NCBI RefSeq assembly: GCF_030144325.1
Contig: NZ_CP126307.1
Coordinates: forward strand, 1,054,001 to 1,118,000
DNA length: 64,000 nucleotides
DNA from: Bosea vestrisii
Lineage (GTDB): Bacteria; Pseudomonadota; Alphaproteobacteria; Rhizobiales; Beijerinckiaceae
Direction of reading: 5' to 3'
Below, piece by piece: positions 1 to 8,538 of the stretch. Every line of letters starts with the position of its first letter. Position 1 is the stretch's first letter. The position numbers and the translations under genes were made by a program. Below the pieces are notes generated by a model. It had not been told where the DNA came from. It saw only the letters and a program-made list of their open reading frames with translations, and did no database searches.

Positions 1-1
1 T

Positions 2-73
2 CCGGAGAAGCGGCTGACCTTCCAGTACACGACCTCGTCGACCGCTTTGCAGAAGAAGCTCGGCGTGGCTTGA
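2..73 (+). CDS. C-terminal end of an unidentified protein (partial)
   Basis: An open frame enters from the left edge and ends at TGA 71-73, giving about 23 residues that finish in KKLGVA. The piece is too short for a family assignment. It is followed at once by a palindromic intergenic repeat and then by the convergent YfhO-like gene. Confidence 0.6.
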   Translation, partial: PEKRLTFQYTTSSTALQKKLGVA

Positions 74-80
74 GAGGGTG

Positions 81-240
81 TGACCTATCCCCTCTCCCCT
101 TGCGGGAGAGGGTTAGGGTGAGGGGTCGTGCGACGCTGATCGTTGGCCCGACGCGACATTTCTCGAAACTTTCCAGACCTGAGCGACCCCTCATCCGGCC
201 CTTCGGGCCACCTTCTCCCGCAAGGGGAGAAGGGAGGTCG
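81..240. repeat. Palindromic intergenic repeat (CCCTCTCC/GGGAGAGG type)
   Basis: Two imperfect inverted arms, about 81-128 and 184-240, are built from TCTCCCCTTGCGGGAGA-like and CCTTCTCCCGCAAGGGGAGA-like segments, each able to fold on itself. The element fills the gap between two convergent genes. The style matches dispersed palindromic elements of Hyphomicrobiales. It may also serve as a bidirectional transcription stop. Confidence 0.7.
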
Positions 241-250
241 CGACCTGTCC

Positions 251-2761
251 CTACCGCACCACCGACATGACCGACGATGTCTGCATGTCATGCGCGGCCA
301 GATCGCGCGCCGGGCGCGCAACCGGCTCGGGCAGAACAGGCTGAAGCCGTGTCGCCAGCGAACCCGATGGACCGCTATGCGTCGGCGCCTCGGCGACCAC
401 GCCCTCTTCCTCCGGCGGCGTCACGCGGTCCCGCAATTCGGCGAGCGCGCCGTCGAGCGGGTGGAAGCTGAAGCGGACCTTATGCGTGCCGGCCGGGACC
501 TGCACCGCCCGGAACAGGACATTGGCCTTGAGGATCTCGACCTCCTGCCCGTCGAGCTCAGCCCGCCACCAGGGATGCCAGATGTCGTTCAGCACGACGA
601 AACCGGGCTGGGCGGTCGTGACTTCGATCTCGACCACCGTATTGCGGTAGCGCTTGAGCTTGACCTCGGCATTGGTCGCGACCGGTCCTTCCGGCACGCC
701 GGGCTCGGGCTCCTGCTCGAGCAGGACGACCCGCTGCGGATCGGCCTCCGGCCATTGCCCGGCCGACTTCATCCCCTCGAAATCGGCGAGCTGCCAGCCG
801 CCGACGAACATGGCGCGCGGCAGTGCCCGCGGATTCTCGTAGATGTAGCCGTCCTTGGTATAGGCGACGAGCTTGAGATCGCCCGCACGCAGCGAGCGAT
901 CGACCTCGCCGATCGGCACCCGCGTCGCGATGTAGCGCAGGCCGAGGAAGTCGGCGAGGCGGCAGCGATAGGATGGGAACAGCGGCGTGAACACGCGCTC
1001 GCTCGGCGCCGCGATCGAATCGCGCGTGCCGACCGCATCGGAGAAATCGGCGAGCCGCAGCGGGTTGTAGCCCAGCGTATGGTCGAAGCCGTGGATCATG
1101 CCGGCATTGGGCCATTCGAAGCCCATGCCGAGCAGCTCGACCCGGTCACGCCGCGGCGAATCCGGCGGCTGCACCGTGAGCATCTTCAGCACGGCGACGG
1201 TCTCGTTCTTGGTCTCCGGCCGCAGCACGTCGTAGAGTTCCGGCGCGAGCGCCGTCGACTCGTTCGGGCCGTTATTGGCGGCAAGGTCGGCGGCGACGAC
1301 GCCGGTCACGATCAGGCTCGCGACCAGGGGGAGCCGCAGCGCCGCGCCAGCGTGTCAGCACGACGAGGAGCGCCAGTGCCGTCGCGAACCAGGCCGCCGC
1401 CGTCGCGCTCGGCAAGAAAGCGTCGCCGAGATGGCCCGCCTGTTTCGAGACCAGCAGCGCCAGCCCGATGAGCGCTGCGATCACCACGGCGCCGATGCCG
1501 AGATCGCGCCAGATCGGACCGGGCTTCTCCTCGCTGAGGATACGGTGCAGCAGATAGCCCGAGAGCACCGCCCCGAGCCCGCCGATCAGGAAGGTCGCAT
1601 CGGCCGGCCGGCGAAAGACTTTGACGCCCGGCAGATAGTCGTAGGCTAGGTGGAAGAAGGGCGTGTAACGCCCGAGCGCGAACAGCACCATCAGCACGAA
1701 CAGGATGGTGAAAGGCCGGATCGCCTTGTCCCAGAGCCAGCCGCGCGACAGGCCCGGCACGATCAGCAGCAGGAACGGCAGCGCCCCGACATAGACCTGC
1801 CCCATGTTCTGCGACAGAAACAGCTCCTTGGCGTCCCATTGCGGACTGTACGGCCCCCAGAAATCGACAGCCGGATCGCGCGCGCCGAACAGGTCGCCGA
1901 CGAAGGCGGTCAGCAGCGAGGCGGGGTGCAGCGACCCCCTGCCCGCCTCGACGAGATCGATAGCCGGCCGCGTCGTCGCCTCGGCGAAGAGCCAGGTCCA
2001 GAGCAGCGGCACGGCGATGGTGACGATGCCGGCAAAGCAAGCGGCCGCGATCGGCGCGATGCTGGCGCGGAAGCCGGCCCAGCCCTCCGAGAGCCAGTAC
2101 GCCACGACCATGCCGATCAGGATATAGGCGCCGAGCAGCGCCACCTGGTCCGGCTCGAGCACCATCATGCCGGCAGCGAAGCCCGCGAGCAGGCCGTAAC
2201 GCAGCGAGGCGCGCTGCAGCATCCGCGCCGTCATCCAGAAGGCGAGGCCGAAGAAGGCGAAGCTCGCGATCTGTCCGACATGCTGGACGCGCCAGGCGGC
2301 CGAGGCGCCGAAGGCGAAGACCAGTGCCGCCAGCAGCGCGCCGGCCGGATGCCAGCCGCGATCGCGGAAGAACATCAGCATGGCGAGCCCGCCGACCAGC
2401 AGATGCGCCAGCACATAGGCATCGACCGCGCGGAAGCTCGGCGAAGGATTGAACAGCGCCAGCAAGATCGCGGGCGAGAAGATCAGCGATTGCGGGTCGG
2501 CGACCTGGGGCGAGCCGGCGAAGACGTTGTGCGTCCAGAACGGCGATTGCCCGGAATGCAGCGCCTGCGCCAGGAACTGGATCTGCGCCTGGAAATGCGC
2601 CTTGGCGTCGAACGGAATCGTCACCCCCCCGACAGCCAGGGCCAGCACAGCGCCACCCAGGCGCAACAGAACAGCGCGGCCGCCAGCCAGTAGCTGGAGC
2701 CCGATCTCCAAACCGCTTTCAACTGGACCCCCAAGGCCCCCTGGCGCTCCCGATCGCGCAT
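251..2761 (-). pseudogene. YfhO-like polytopic membrane protein, two frameshifts
   Basis: Three frame segments join into one protein of about 835 residues. The N-terminal part starts at ATG 2761 (MRDRERQGAL...) and reaches a hydrophobic AALFCCAWVALCWPWLSGG segment. A missing base in the C7 run at 2624-2630 then shifts the frame into VTIPFDAKAHFQAQ and many membrane helices. One extra base near 1335-1350 shifts it again after LTRWRG into LRLPLVASLIVTGVVAADL and a soluble C-terminal part. YfhO-family proteins are large membrane proteins linked to cell-envelope glycosylation in some bacteria; the role here is unknown. Both breaks are single-base and the protein reads well on either side, so the gene may be intact in the organism. 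A TTG at 2711 would be the start if the first break were ignored. Confidence 0.7.
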
Positions 2762-2905
2762 GATCACGCGCCGATCACGCCGATGTGATCACGGTCGACG
2801 ATGATGGTTCCGCGATGAACCGAAACTGAATGAAACTGAACGGCGCGGATCAGGCGCCAGACTGTGGCCCGGTAGCGTCACCATGCCGCTGCCGGCAGCG
2901 CGGCT

Positions 2906-4156
2906 TCAGCGCTTCTGCGCCACCCAGGCGGCGAGCACTCGCCGCTCGTCTGCAGTCATGCCGGAGAGGTTGTTCGGCGGCATGGCGTGGGTCAGCACCG
3001 CCTGCACGCCGATAGCGCGGCGCTGGCGGGCGATCAGCTCGGGCTCGTGCAGATAGACGCCCTTGGGCGCGATCCCGATGCCGGGCCAGGACGGCTCTGG
3101 CGCATGGCACATGGCACAGCGCCCGGTGACGATGTTTGCGACCTCGGGCGAAGGCGGCACGAGGCCGGCAAGCATCACCGGTTTCACCGGGTCGAGTGGC
3201 TTCAGACCGAGCCGTTCACGCCCACCGGGCGAGGATGCCATCGCCACCCAGAAGGCGAGCCAGAGCGCCAGCGCCGCCACCGCCCAGGTCCACCACGGCG
3301 ATTTGGCATGGTCGGCATGGCGGACATTGTAGAAATGCCGGATCAGCGCACCGGCGACGATGATCAGCGCGACCAGCACCGGGATCACCGCCGAATTGGC
3401 GTAGGTCACCGGGTAGTGGTTCGCCAGCATCAGGAACAGCACCGGGAGGGTGATGTAATTGTTGTGCAGCGAGCGCTGCTTGGCCTGCTTGCCGTATTTC
3501 GGATCGGGCACCTCGCCGGCGACCATCGCAGCGATGGTCTTGCGCTGGCCCGGCATGATCACGAAGAAGACGTTGGCCGACATGATCGTTGCCATCAACG
3601 CGCCGGTATGGATCAGCGCGCCGCGTCCCGAGAAGACCGAGGCGAAGGCCCAGCTCGCCGCGATGACATAGCCGAAGCCGAGCAGGCCGAGCACGACGTC
3701 GTTCTTGCCGAGCGGCGACCGGCAAAGCAGGTCGTAGAACAACCAGCCGCCGGCCAACGCCGCGATGCCGATCGCGCCCGCCGCGACCGGTGACAGCGCC
3801 ATCACCGCCGGGTCGATCAGATAAAGCTCCGACTGGGCGTAATAGACCCAGACCAGCAGGAAGAAGCCGGAGATCCAGGTCCAGTAGGCCTGCCATTTGT
3901 GCCAGGTCAGCTCCTTCGGCAGCACCTCCGGCGCGACCAGGTATTTGCGCATCGCATAGAATCCGCCGCCATGGACCTGCCAGGCGAGGAACTGCGTCGG
4001 CTGGCCGGCCTCGGTCCTGGGCGCGTCGGGCGCTGCCCGGAGCGAGGCGTCGAGATGGATGAAGAAGAAGGACGAGCCGATCCAGGCGATCGCCGCGATG
4101 ACGTGCAGCCAGCGCAGCAGCTGACTGCCCCATTCCATCAGATAGGCCTCAAGCAC
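2906..4156 (-). CDS. puuD: PuuD-type membrane urate oxidase with C-terminal cytochrome c domain
   Basis: The product oxidises urate to 5-hydroxyisourate, passing electrons through a fused cytochrome c to the respiratory chain rather than directly to oxygen. The 416 residues start with LEAYLMEWGSQLLRWLHVIAA and contain about eight membrane helices. The C-terminal domain carries the haem motif CAMCH and a later MPP that could supply the axial methionine. GTG 4156 is chosen because the family's N terminus (EAYLxxW) begins there and GGAGCAGG lies just upstream; ATG 4138 is the alternative. The gene is divergent from uraH and puuE, so the enzyme sits beside the next three steps of the pathway. Confidence 0.92.
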   Translation of the reverse strand: MLEAYLMEWGSQLLRWLHVIAAIAWIGSSFFFIHLDASLRAAPDAPRTEAGQPTQFLAWQVHGGGFYAMRKYLVAPEVLPKELTWHKWQAYWTWISGFFLLVWVYYAQSELYLIDPAVMALSPVAAGAIGIAALAGGWLFYDLLCRSPLGKNDVVLGLLGFGYVIAASWAFASVFSGRGALIHTGALMATIMSANVFFVIMPGQRKTIAAMVAGEVPDPKYGKQAKQRSLHNNYITLPVLFLMLANHYPVTYANSAVIPVLVALIIVAGALIRHFYNVRHADHAKSPWWTWAVAALALWLAFWVAMASSPGGRERLGLKPLDPVKPVMLAGLVPPSPEVANIVTGRCAMCHAPEPSWPGIGIAPKGVYLHEPELIARQRRAIGVQAVLTHAMPPNNLSGMTADERRVLAAWVAQKR

Positions 4157-4306
4157 GGACCTGCTCCAGGCAGAGCCGCATGCGAGCGAATTGACAGGGC
4201 CGAATCCGGGATGGAACTTGCATCGCCTTCAAGACTAGGTTCGCAGCCTTGGAAGGCAAGCGGCATTCCGGCCGCGCGGCGCGGCTTCAACGAGAGGTTT
4301 TAAGGC

Positions 4307-4660
4307 ATGGGGCGCCTGTCGACGCATGTGCTCGATACGGTCCGCGGCAAGCCGGCCGCTGGCGTCGCGATCGCGCTCGATGCACTGCTGCCGGATGGCA
4401 GCCGCGAGCGGGTGGTCGACACCGTCACCAATGCCGATGGCCGCACCGATGCACCACTGCTCACCGGCACGCTGCCGGTCGGCAGCTATGAGCTGACCTT
4501 CGCGATCGGCGACTATTTCCGCCATCTCGGCACGAAACTGCCCGAGCCTGCCTTTCTCGATCTCGTGCCGATCCGCTTCGCCATCGCCGAGCCGCAGGGG
4601 CATTATCACGTCCCCCTGCTCGCTTCGCCCTGGAGCTACTCGACCTATCGCGGCAGCTGA
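4307..4660 (+). CDS. uraH: 5-hydroxyisourate hydrolase (transthyretin-like)
   Basis: This enzyme hydrolyses 5-hydroxyisourate to OHCU, the step after PuuD. The protein has 117 residues, normal for the family. It shows the N-terminal LSTHVLDT motif with the catalytic histidine, an arginine in VPIRF, GHYHVPLL, and the diagnostic C-terminal YRGS tetrapeptide. The start ATG 4307 fits the family N terminus. The 150-base gap to puuD must hold two divergent promoters; a TTGACA hexamer at 4191-4196 is visible but its -10 partner is poor. It is followed 69 bases later by the allantoinase fusion. Confidence 0.95.
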   Translation: MGRLSTHVLDTVRGKPAAGVAIALDALLPDGSRERVVDTVTNADGRTDAPLLTGTLPVGSYELTFAIGDYFRHLGTKLPEPAFLDLVPIRFAIAEPQGHYHVPLLASPWSYSTYRGS

Positions 4661-4729
4661 AAAACGACTCTGTCGCCAACGGCTTGCAAGCCGCGCTTGA
4701 ATCACCGCCGCATGGACTTGAATCGATCG

Positions 4730-6154
4730 ATGAACACCTCCCCCTACCCGCGCGACCTCGTCGGCTATGGCCGCACCCCGCCGCATCCGCACTGGCCCGG
4801 TGAGGCCCGCATCGCCGTGCAGTTCGTGGTGAACTACGAGGAAGGCGGCGAGAACTGCATCCTGCATGGCGATGCCGCCTCGGAGGCTTTCCTTTCCGAG
4901 ATCGTCGGCGCGGCGCCTTGGCCGGGCCAGCGCCACATGAACATGGAGTCGATCTACGAATACGGCTCGCGCGCCGGCTATTGGCGGCTCTGGCGCATGT
5001 TCACTGAGCGCAAGCTGCCGGTCACGGTCTTCGCCGTCGCCTCGGCGCTGCAGCGCTATCCGGAGATCGTCGCCTCGATGCAGGAGGCCGGCTGGGAGAT
5101 CGCCACTCACGGCCTGAAATGGATCGATTATCGCGACCTCCCGGCCGAGACCGAGCGCGCCCACATCGCCGAGGCGATCCGCATCCAGAGCGAGATCGCC
5201 GGGGAGCGCCCGCTCGGCTGCTACCAGGGCCGCACCTCGCAGAACACCATCCCCCTGACCATGGAGGAAGGCGGCTTCCTCTACACCGCCGACGTCTATG
5301 CCGATGAATTGCCCTACTGGCTCGAAGGCCCGCACGGCCCGCAGCTTGCCGTGCCCTATACGCTCGACGCCAACGACATGCGCTTCGCGACGCCGCAGGG
5401 CTTCAACAGCGGCGAGCAGTTCTTCGCCTACCTGAAGGACTCGTTCGACACGCTCTATGCCGAGGGTGAGACCGCGCCGAAGATGATGTCGATCGGCCTG
5501 CATTGCCGGCTCGTCGGCCGGCCCGGCCGCGCCGCCGCGCTCGCCCGCTTCCTCGATTATGTCCAGAGCCACGACAAGGTCTGGGTCGCGACCCGGCTCG
5601 ACATCGCCCGCCATTGGGTGAGGACGCAGCCGCCGGCCGGCGGCTACAGGCCATCGCGCCTGCCGCAGGCGCTGTTCACCGAAGTCTATGGCCGCGTCTG
5701 GGAGCACTCGCCCTGGATCGCTGAGGAGACGCATGCCGCCGGCCTCTCGGCCAAGCAGGACGATGCCGAAGGCCTGCATCAGGCGATGGTCGCCGTGATG
5801 CGCAAGGCCTCGCGCGAGCGGCAGAAGGCGCTGATCGACGCCCATCCCGACCTCGCCGGCAAGATCGCCGCCGCCGGCGAGCTGACGCCGGAATCGGCCA
5901 ATGAGCAGGGCTCGGCCGGGCTCGACCGGCTGACCTCGGACGATCGCGCCCGCTTCACCGCGCTGAACGAGGCCTACAAGGCCAGATTCGGTATCCCCTT
6001 CATCCTGGCGGTGAAGGGCTTGAGCAAGGACGCGATCCTCGCCTCCTTCGAGGAGCGGCTGAAGAGCACGCCTGAGCAGGAGTTCGAGACGGCGCTCGCG
6101 GAGGTCGAGAAGATCGCGCTGATCCGGCTGAAGGACCTGCTGCCGGGCGCTTGA
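4730..6154 (+). CDS. puuE: Fused allantoinase PuuE and OHCU decarboxylase
   Basis: The protein has about 474 residues. The N-terminal ~310 form a polysaccharide-deacetylase-fold allantoinase of the PuuE type (YPRDLVGYGRTPPHPHW start, NYEEGGE, EYGSRAGYWR, GYQGR-like substrate loop). The C-terminal ~160 are an OHCU decarboxylase, with the AHPDLAGKI histidine, a TPES...EQ segment and FILAVKG. One polypeptide would therefore decarboxylate OHCU to S-allantoin and hydrolyse allantoin to allantoate, with the later enzyme placed first. ATG 4730 is chosen because homologues begin just before PYPRDL; ATG 4712 and TTG 4697 are upstream in-frame alternatives. No strong ribosome binding site is seen. Confidence 0.92.
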   Translation: MNTSPYPRDLVGYGRTPPHPHWPGEARIAVQFVVNYEEGGENCILHGDAASEAFLSEIVGAAPWPGQRHMNMESIYEYGSRAGYWRLWRMFTERKLPVTVFAVASALQRYPEIVASMQEAGWEIATHGLKWIDYRDLPAETERAHIAEAIRIQSEIAGERPLGCYQGRTSQNTIPLTMEEGGFLYTADVYADELPYWLEGPHGPQLAVPYTLDANDMRFATPQGFNSGEQFFAYLKDSFDTLYAEGETAPKMMSIGLHCRLVGRPGRAAALARFLDYVQSHDKVWVATRLDIARHWVRTQPPAGGYRPSRLPQALFTEVYGRVWEHSPWIAEETHAAGLSAKQDDAEGLHQAMVAVMRKASRERQKALIDAHPDLAGKIAAAGELTPESANEQGSAGLDRLTSDDRARFTALNEAYKARFGIPFILAVKGLSKDAILASFEERLKSTPEQEFETALAEVEKIALIRLKDLLPGA

Positions 6155-6165
6155 AGAAGGTTACT

Positions 6166-6254
6166 CGTCATTGCGAGGAACGAAGCGACGAAGCAATCCG
6201 GGAGGCCGTACAGCTCTTTCGCCTCTAGATTGCTTCGCTTCGCTCGCAATGACG
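6166..6254. repeat. Palindromic repeat CGTCATTGCGAG...CTCGCAATGACGG
   Basis: The arms beginning CGTCATTGCGAG at 6166 and ending CGCAATGACGG at 6254 are inverted copies that share GAAGCGACGAAGCAATC-like cores. The element lies between the convergent puuE and SDR genes. It resembles repeats found in many copies in Hyphomicrobiales and could form a long hairpin in RNA. Confidence 0.75.
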
Positions 6255-6273
6255 GAAGAGCGCGATCGGATTC

Positions 6274-7035
6274 CTACAGCCCGCTGACCAGATGCCCGCC
6301 ATCGACCGCGACGACCGCGCCGGTCATGTAGCGCCCGGCATTCGAGCAGAGCAGCAAGAGGGGCCCGTCGAGATCGTCGAGTTCGCCGGGTCGGCGCATC
6401 GGAATGCGCTTCTTCAGCGCCTCGCCTGCCTCGCTCGCGAAGAACTCGCGGTTGATGTCGGTGACGATGTAGCCCGGCGCCAGTGCGTTGACCCTGATGC
6501 TATGCCGCGCCCATTCCAGGGCCAGCGCCTTGGTCATCTGGATCAAGCCCGCCTTGGAGATCGCATAGGGCGCGACCCGACCGGCGACACGCTCGCCCAG
6601 GATCGAGGCGATGTTGACGATCGCGCCGCCTCCCGCCTGCTCGGCCATGATCTTCGCCGCCGCCTGCGCCGCGAAGAAGCAGCCCTTCAGATTGACGTCG
6701 AGCTGATGATCCCATTGCGCCTCGCTGACCGAAAGTGCAGCTTCCGTCTCGCCGACCCCGGCATTGTTGACCAGCACGTCGAGCCCGCCGAGCAGCCCGG
6801 CGGCCTCGCCGATGCCCGCCTCGATCGCTGCGACTGAGCTCACATCGAGCGCGAGCGGCACGACCCGGCCGGGCAATCCCGCGCATTCACGCGCCAGTTC
6901 CTGAAGCCGCTCGGTCCGGCGCGCCGCGGCGGCGACCAGCGCGCCTTTGCCCGCAAGCAGCCGGGCGAAATGCGCGCCAAGCCCCGAGGATGCGCCCGTC
7001 ACCAGGATGCGCTTGCCGTTGAGATCGTCGAACAT
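6274..7035 (-). CDS. SDR-family NAD(P)-dependent oxidoreductase
   Basis: A classical short-chain dehydrogenase of 253 residues. It has the cofactor motif TGASSGLG, the NNAG motif, the catalytic serine in NIASILG, and YAISK with catalytic tyrosine and lysine, then PGY(I)xTD and a C-terminal MTGAVVAVDGG. The substrate cannot be told from sequence; the family includes 3-oxoacyl-ACP reductases and sugar or alcohol dehydrogenases. ATG 7035 (MFDDLNGKRILVTG) is the natural start; a TTG 18 codons upstream would overlap the glycosylase gene. It lies 50 bases downstream of that gene on the same strand and may be its last operon member, though a link to DNA repair is not obvious. Confidence 0.88.
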   Translation of the reverse strand: MFDDLNGKRILVTGASSGLGAHFARLLAGKGALVAAAARRTERLQELARECAGLPGRVVPLALDVSSVAAIEAGIGEAAGLLGGLDVLVNNAGVGETEAALSVSEAQWDHQLDVNLKGCFFAAQAAAKIMAEQAGGGAIVNIASILGERVAGRVAPYAISKAGLIQMTKALALEWARHSIRVNALAPGYIVTDINREFFASEAGEALKKRIPMRRPGELDDLDGPLLLLCSNAGRYMTGAVVAVDGGHLVSGL

Positions 7036-7085
7036 TGGCCTGCCTATCGCGAACGGCGGCAGCGGACACTGCGAGCCAGTGACGG

Positions 7086-8538
7086 TCAAGCCGCCTTCGG
7101 CAAGCGCAAGCCCGGCACAAGGCTGCCGATCTGCTTGAGATCGGCGATGAAGCGCCTGGTCTCGGCTTCCTTCGCCTCCTCTTCTGGCAGGCGCAGCAGA
7201 TAGGATGGGTGGACGGTCGCCAGCAATGGCGTCCCATCCGGCAGGGCGAGTTCGCGCCCGCGTGCCGCGGTGAGCGAACCGGCATGGCCGCTCAGCGCCT
7301 TGAGCGCGGTCGCACCCAGCGCCACCACCAATTGCGGCTTGACGAAGCCGAGCTCAAGATCGAGCCAGAAGCGGCAGGCCTTGACCTCGCCCGCATTCGG
7401 CTTCTCGTGGATACGCCGCTTGCCGCGCAGCTGAAATTTGAAGTGCTTCACGGCATTGGTGACGTAGGCACGGCTGCGGTCGAGCCCGGCATCGGCCATG
7501 GCGCGGTCGAAAACCTTGCCCGCCGGGCCGATAAAGGGCTTGCCGGCGAGGTCCTCCTGATCGCCCGGCTGCTCCCCGACGAAGGCGACCCGCGCGCTAC
7601 GTGGGCCTTCGCCGAAGACGGTCTGCGTCGCATCGCACCAGAGATCGCAGCGCCGGCAGGAGCGCGCAGCGGAAGCAGCCTCCTCCCAGCTCTCGATCGC
7701 AGAAAGGTCGGAAACGGCCGGATCGGACGCAGCCGTCGCGGGCCGTCGCCTCTGCGGTGAGGTCGGAGCGCTCATGATCATCTCCTGCGTTCGCCTGGCG
7801 GCGTCGGCGATCAGGGGAGAAATCAGTTCGGCCTCCGGCAGGTTCCGCCAGTATTTCACCGGCATCTCCGCCTTCATCGCCTTGGGCTTCAGCCGGGCCG
7901 GATTGAAGATGCTGGCGTAATAGGTCCGCCACCATTCCTCCATCGCGTCGCTGGTCGGCGCCTGCGCCCGCGTCGCCGCCTTGCCGAGCCGAAGCTCGCG
8001 CCCGTCCCAGAGCAGCGTCCCCCTCGGGGTCAGGATCGTCCAGTGCATCGTGGTGAAGCGCTCGACGAAGAAGGGCGCGACCCTCTCCAGGATATGGTGC
8101 TCGGGCTCGAACCAGGCGACGAAGGCCTCGCCGCCCTCCCCGTCATCAACCTCGCGGAAGCGCACGAAGGCAGTCATCTTGTGCATGTCGCGCCGGATCG
8201 AACGCGCCAGCGCCTCGGCGCGGTGGACGTCGTGGTCGGAGGCGATCTGGAGCAATTCGCGTTCCTCCTGCAATCGCCAGAGCAGGCGATAGAGCAGGTC
8301 GAAGCGCGCGGGATCGCTGTGGCAGATCACCTGCTGCGCCAGCGCGATAAAGGCGCGTGGCACACTCAAGGCCCTGCCCTCGCCACCCGCGACCACGTCT
8401 TCGCCGAACAGGCCGGTCTCACCGTCGCCGATGCGCCAGTCGATCGCCGAAGGCGCTGCGGACGCTTGCGCGAAGCGTCGGGCAAAAGCTGCGCCAGCCC
8501 TCGAAATCGGTGGGATGAGCAAGGCGCGCGACGAACAT
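7086..8538 (-). CDS. DUF4130 domain fused to UdgX-type uracil-DNA glycosylase (one frameshift near the start)
   Basis: In the long open frame, residues ~1-250 form a DUF4130 domain (SAM-partner family) and ~275-478 a family 4-like uracil-DNA glycosylase. Visible are C289, C292 and further cysteines for a 4Fe-4S cluster, GEQPGDQED, the KRRIH loop whose histidine (372) in UdgX forms a covalent bond with the abasic site, and the HPS motif at 438. UdgX binds uracil-containing DNA covalently. The true start is probably ATG 8538, which overlaps the radical SAM stop as TGATG and gives MFVARLAHPTDFEGW, the expected DUF4130 N terminus. One extra base in the T4 run (AAAA at 8484-8487 on +) breaks that frame, so a TTG at 8522 looks like the start in the sequence as given. 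Confidence 0.88.

Noticed and set aside
143..1471. A 442-codon + strand frame opposite the YfhO-like gene
   Set aside because: It is antisense to a membrane protein with clear helices, and its product is low-complexity and charged, as expected from the reverse of GC-rich codons.
4235..5845. A 536-codon minus-strand frame opposite puuE
   Set aside because: puuE carries clear allantoinase and OHCU decarboxylase motifs; the opposite frame has none.
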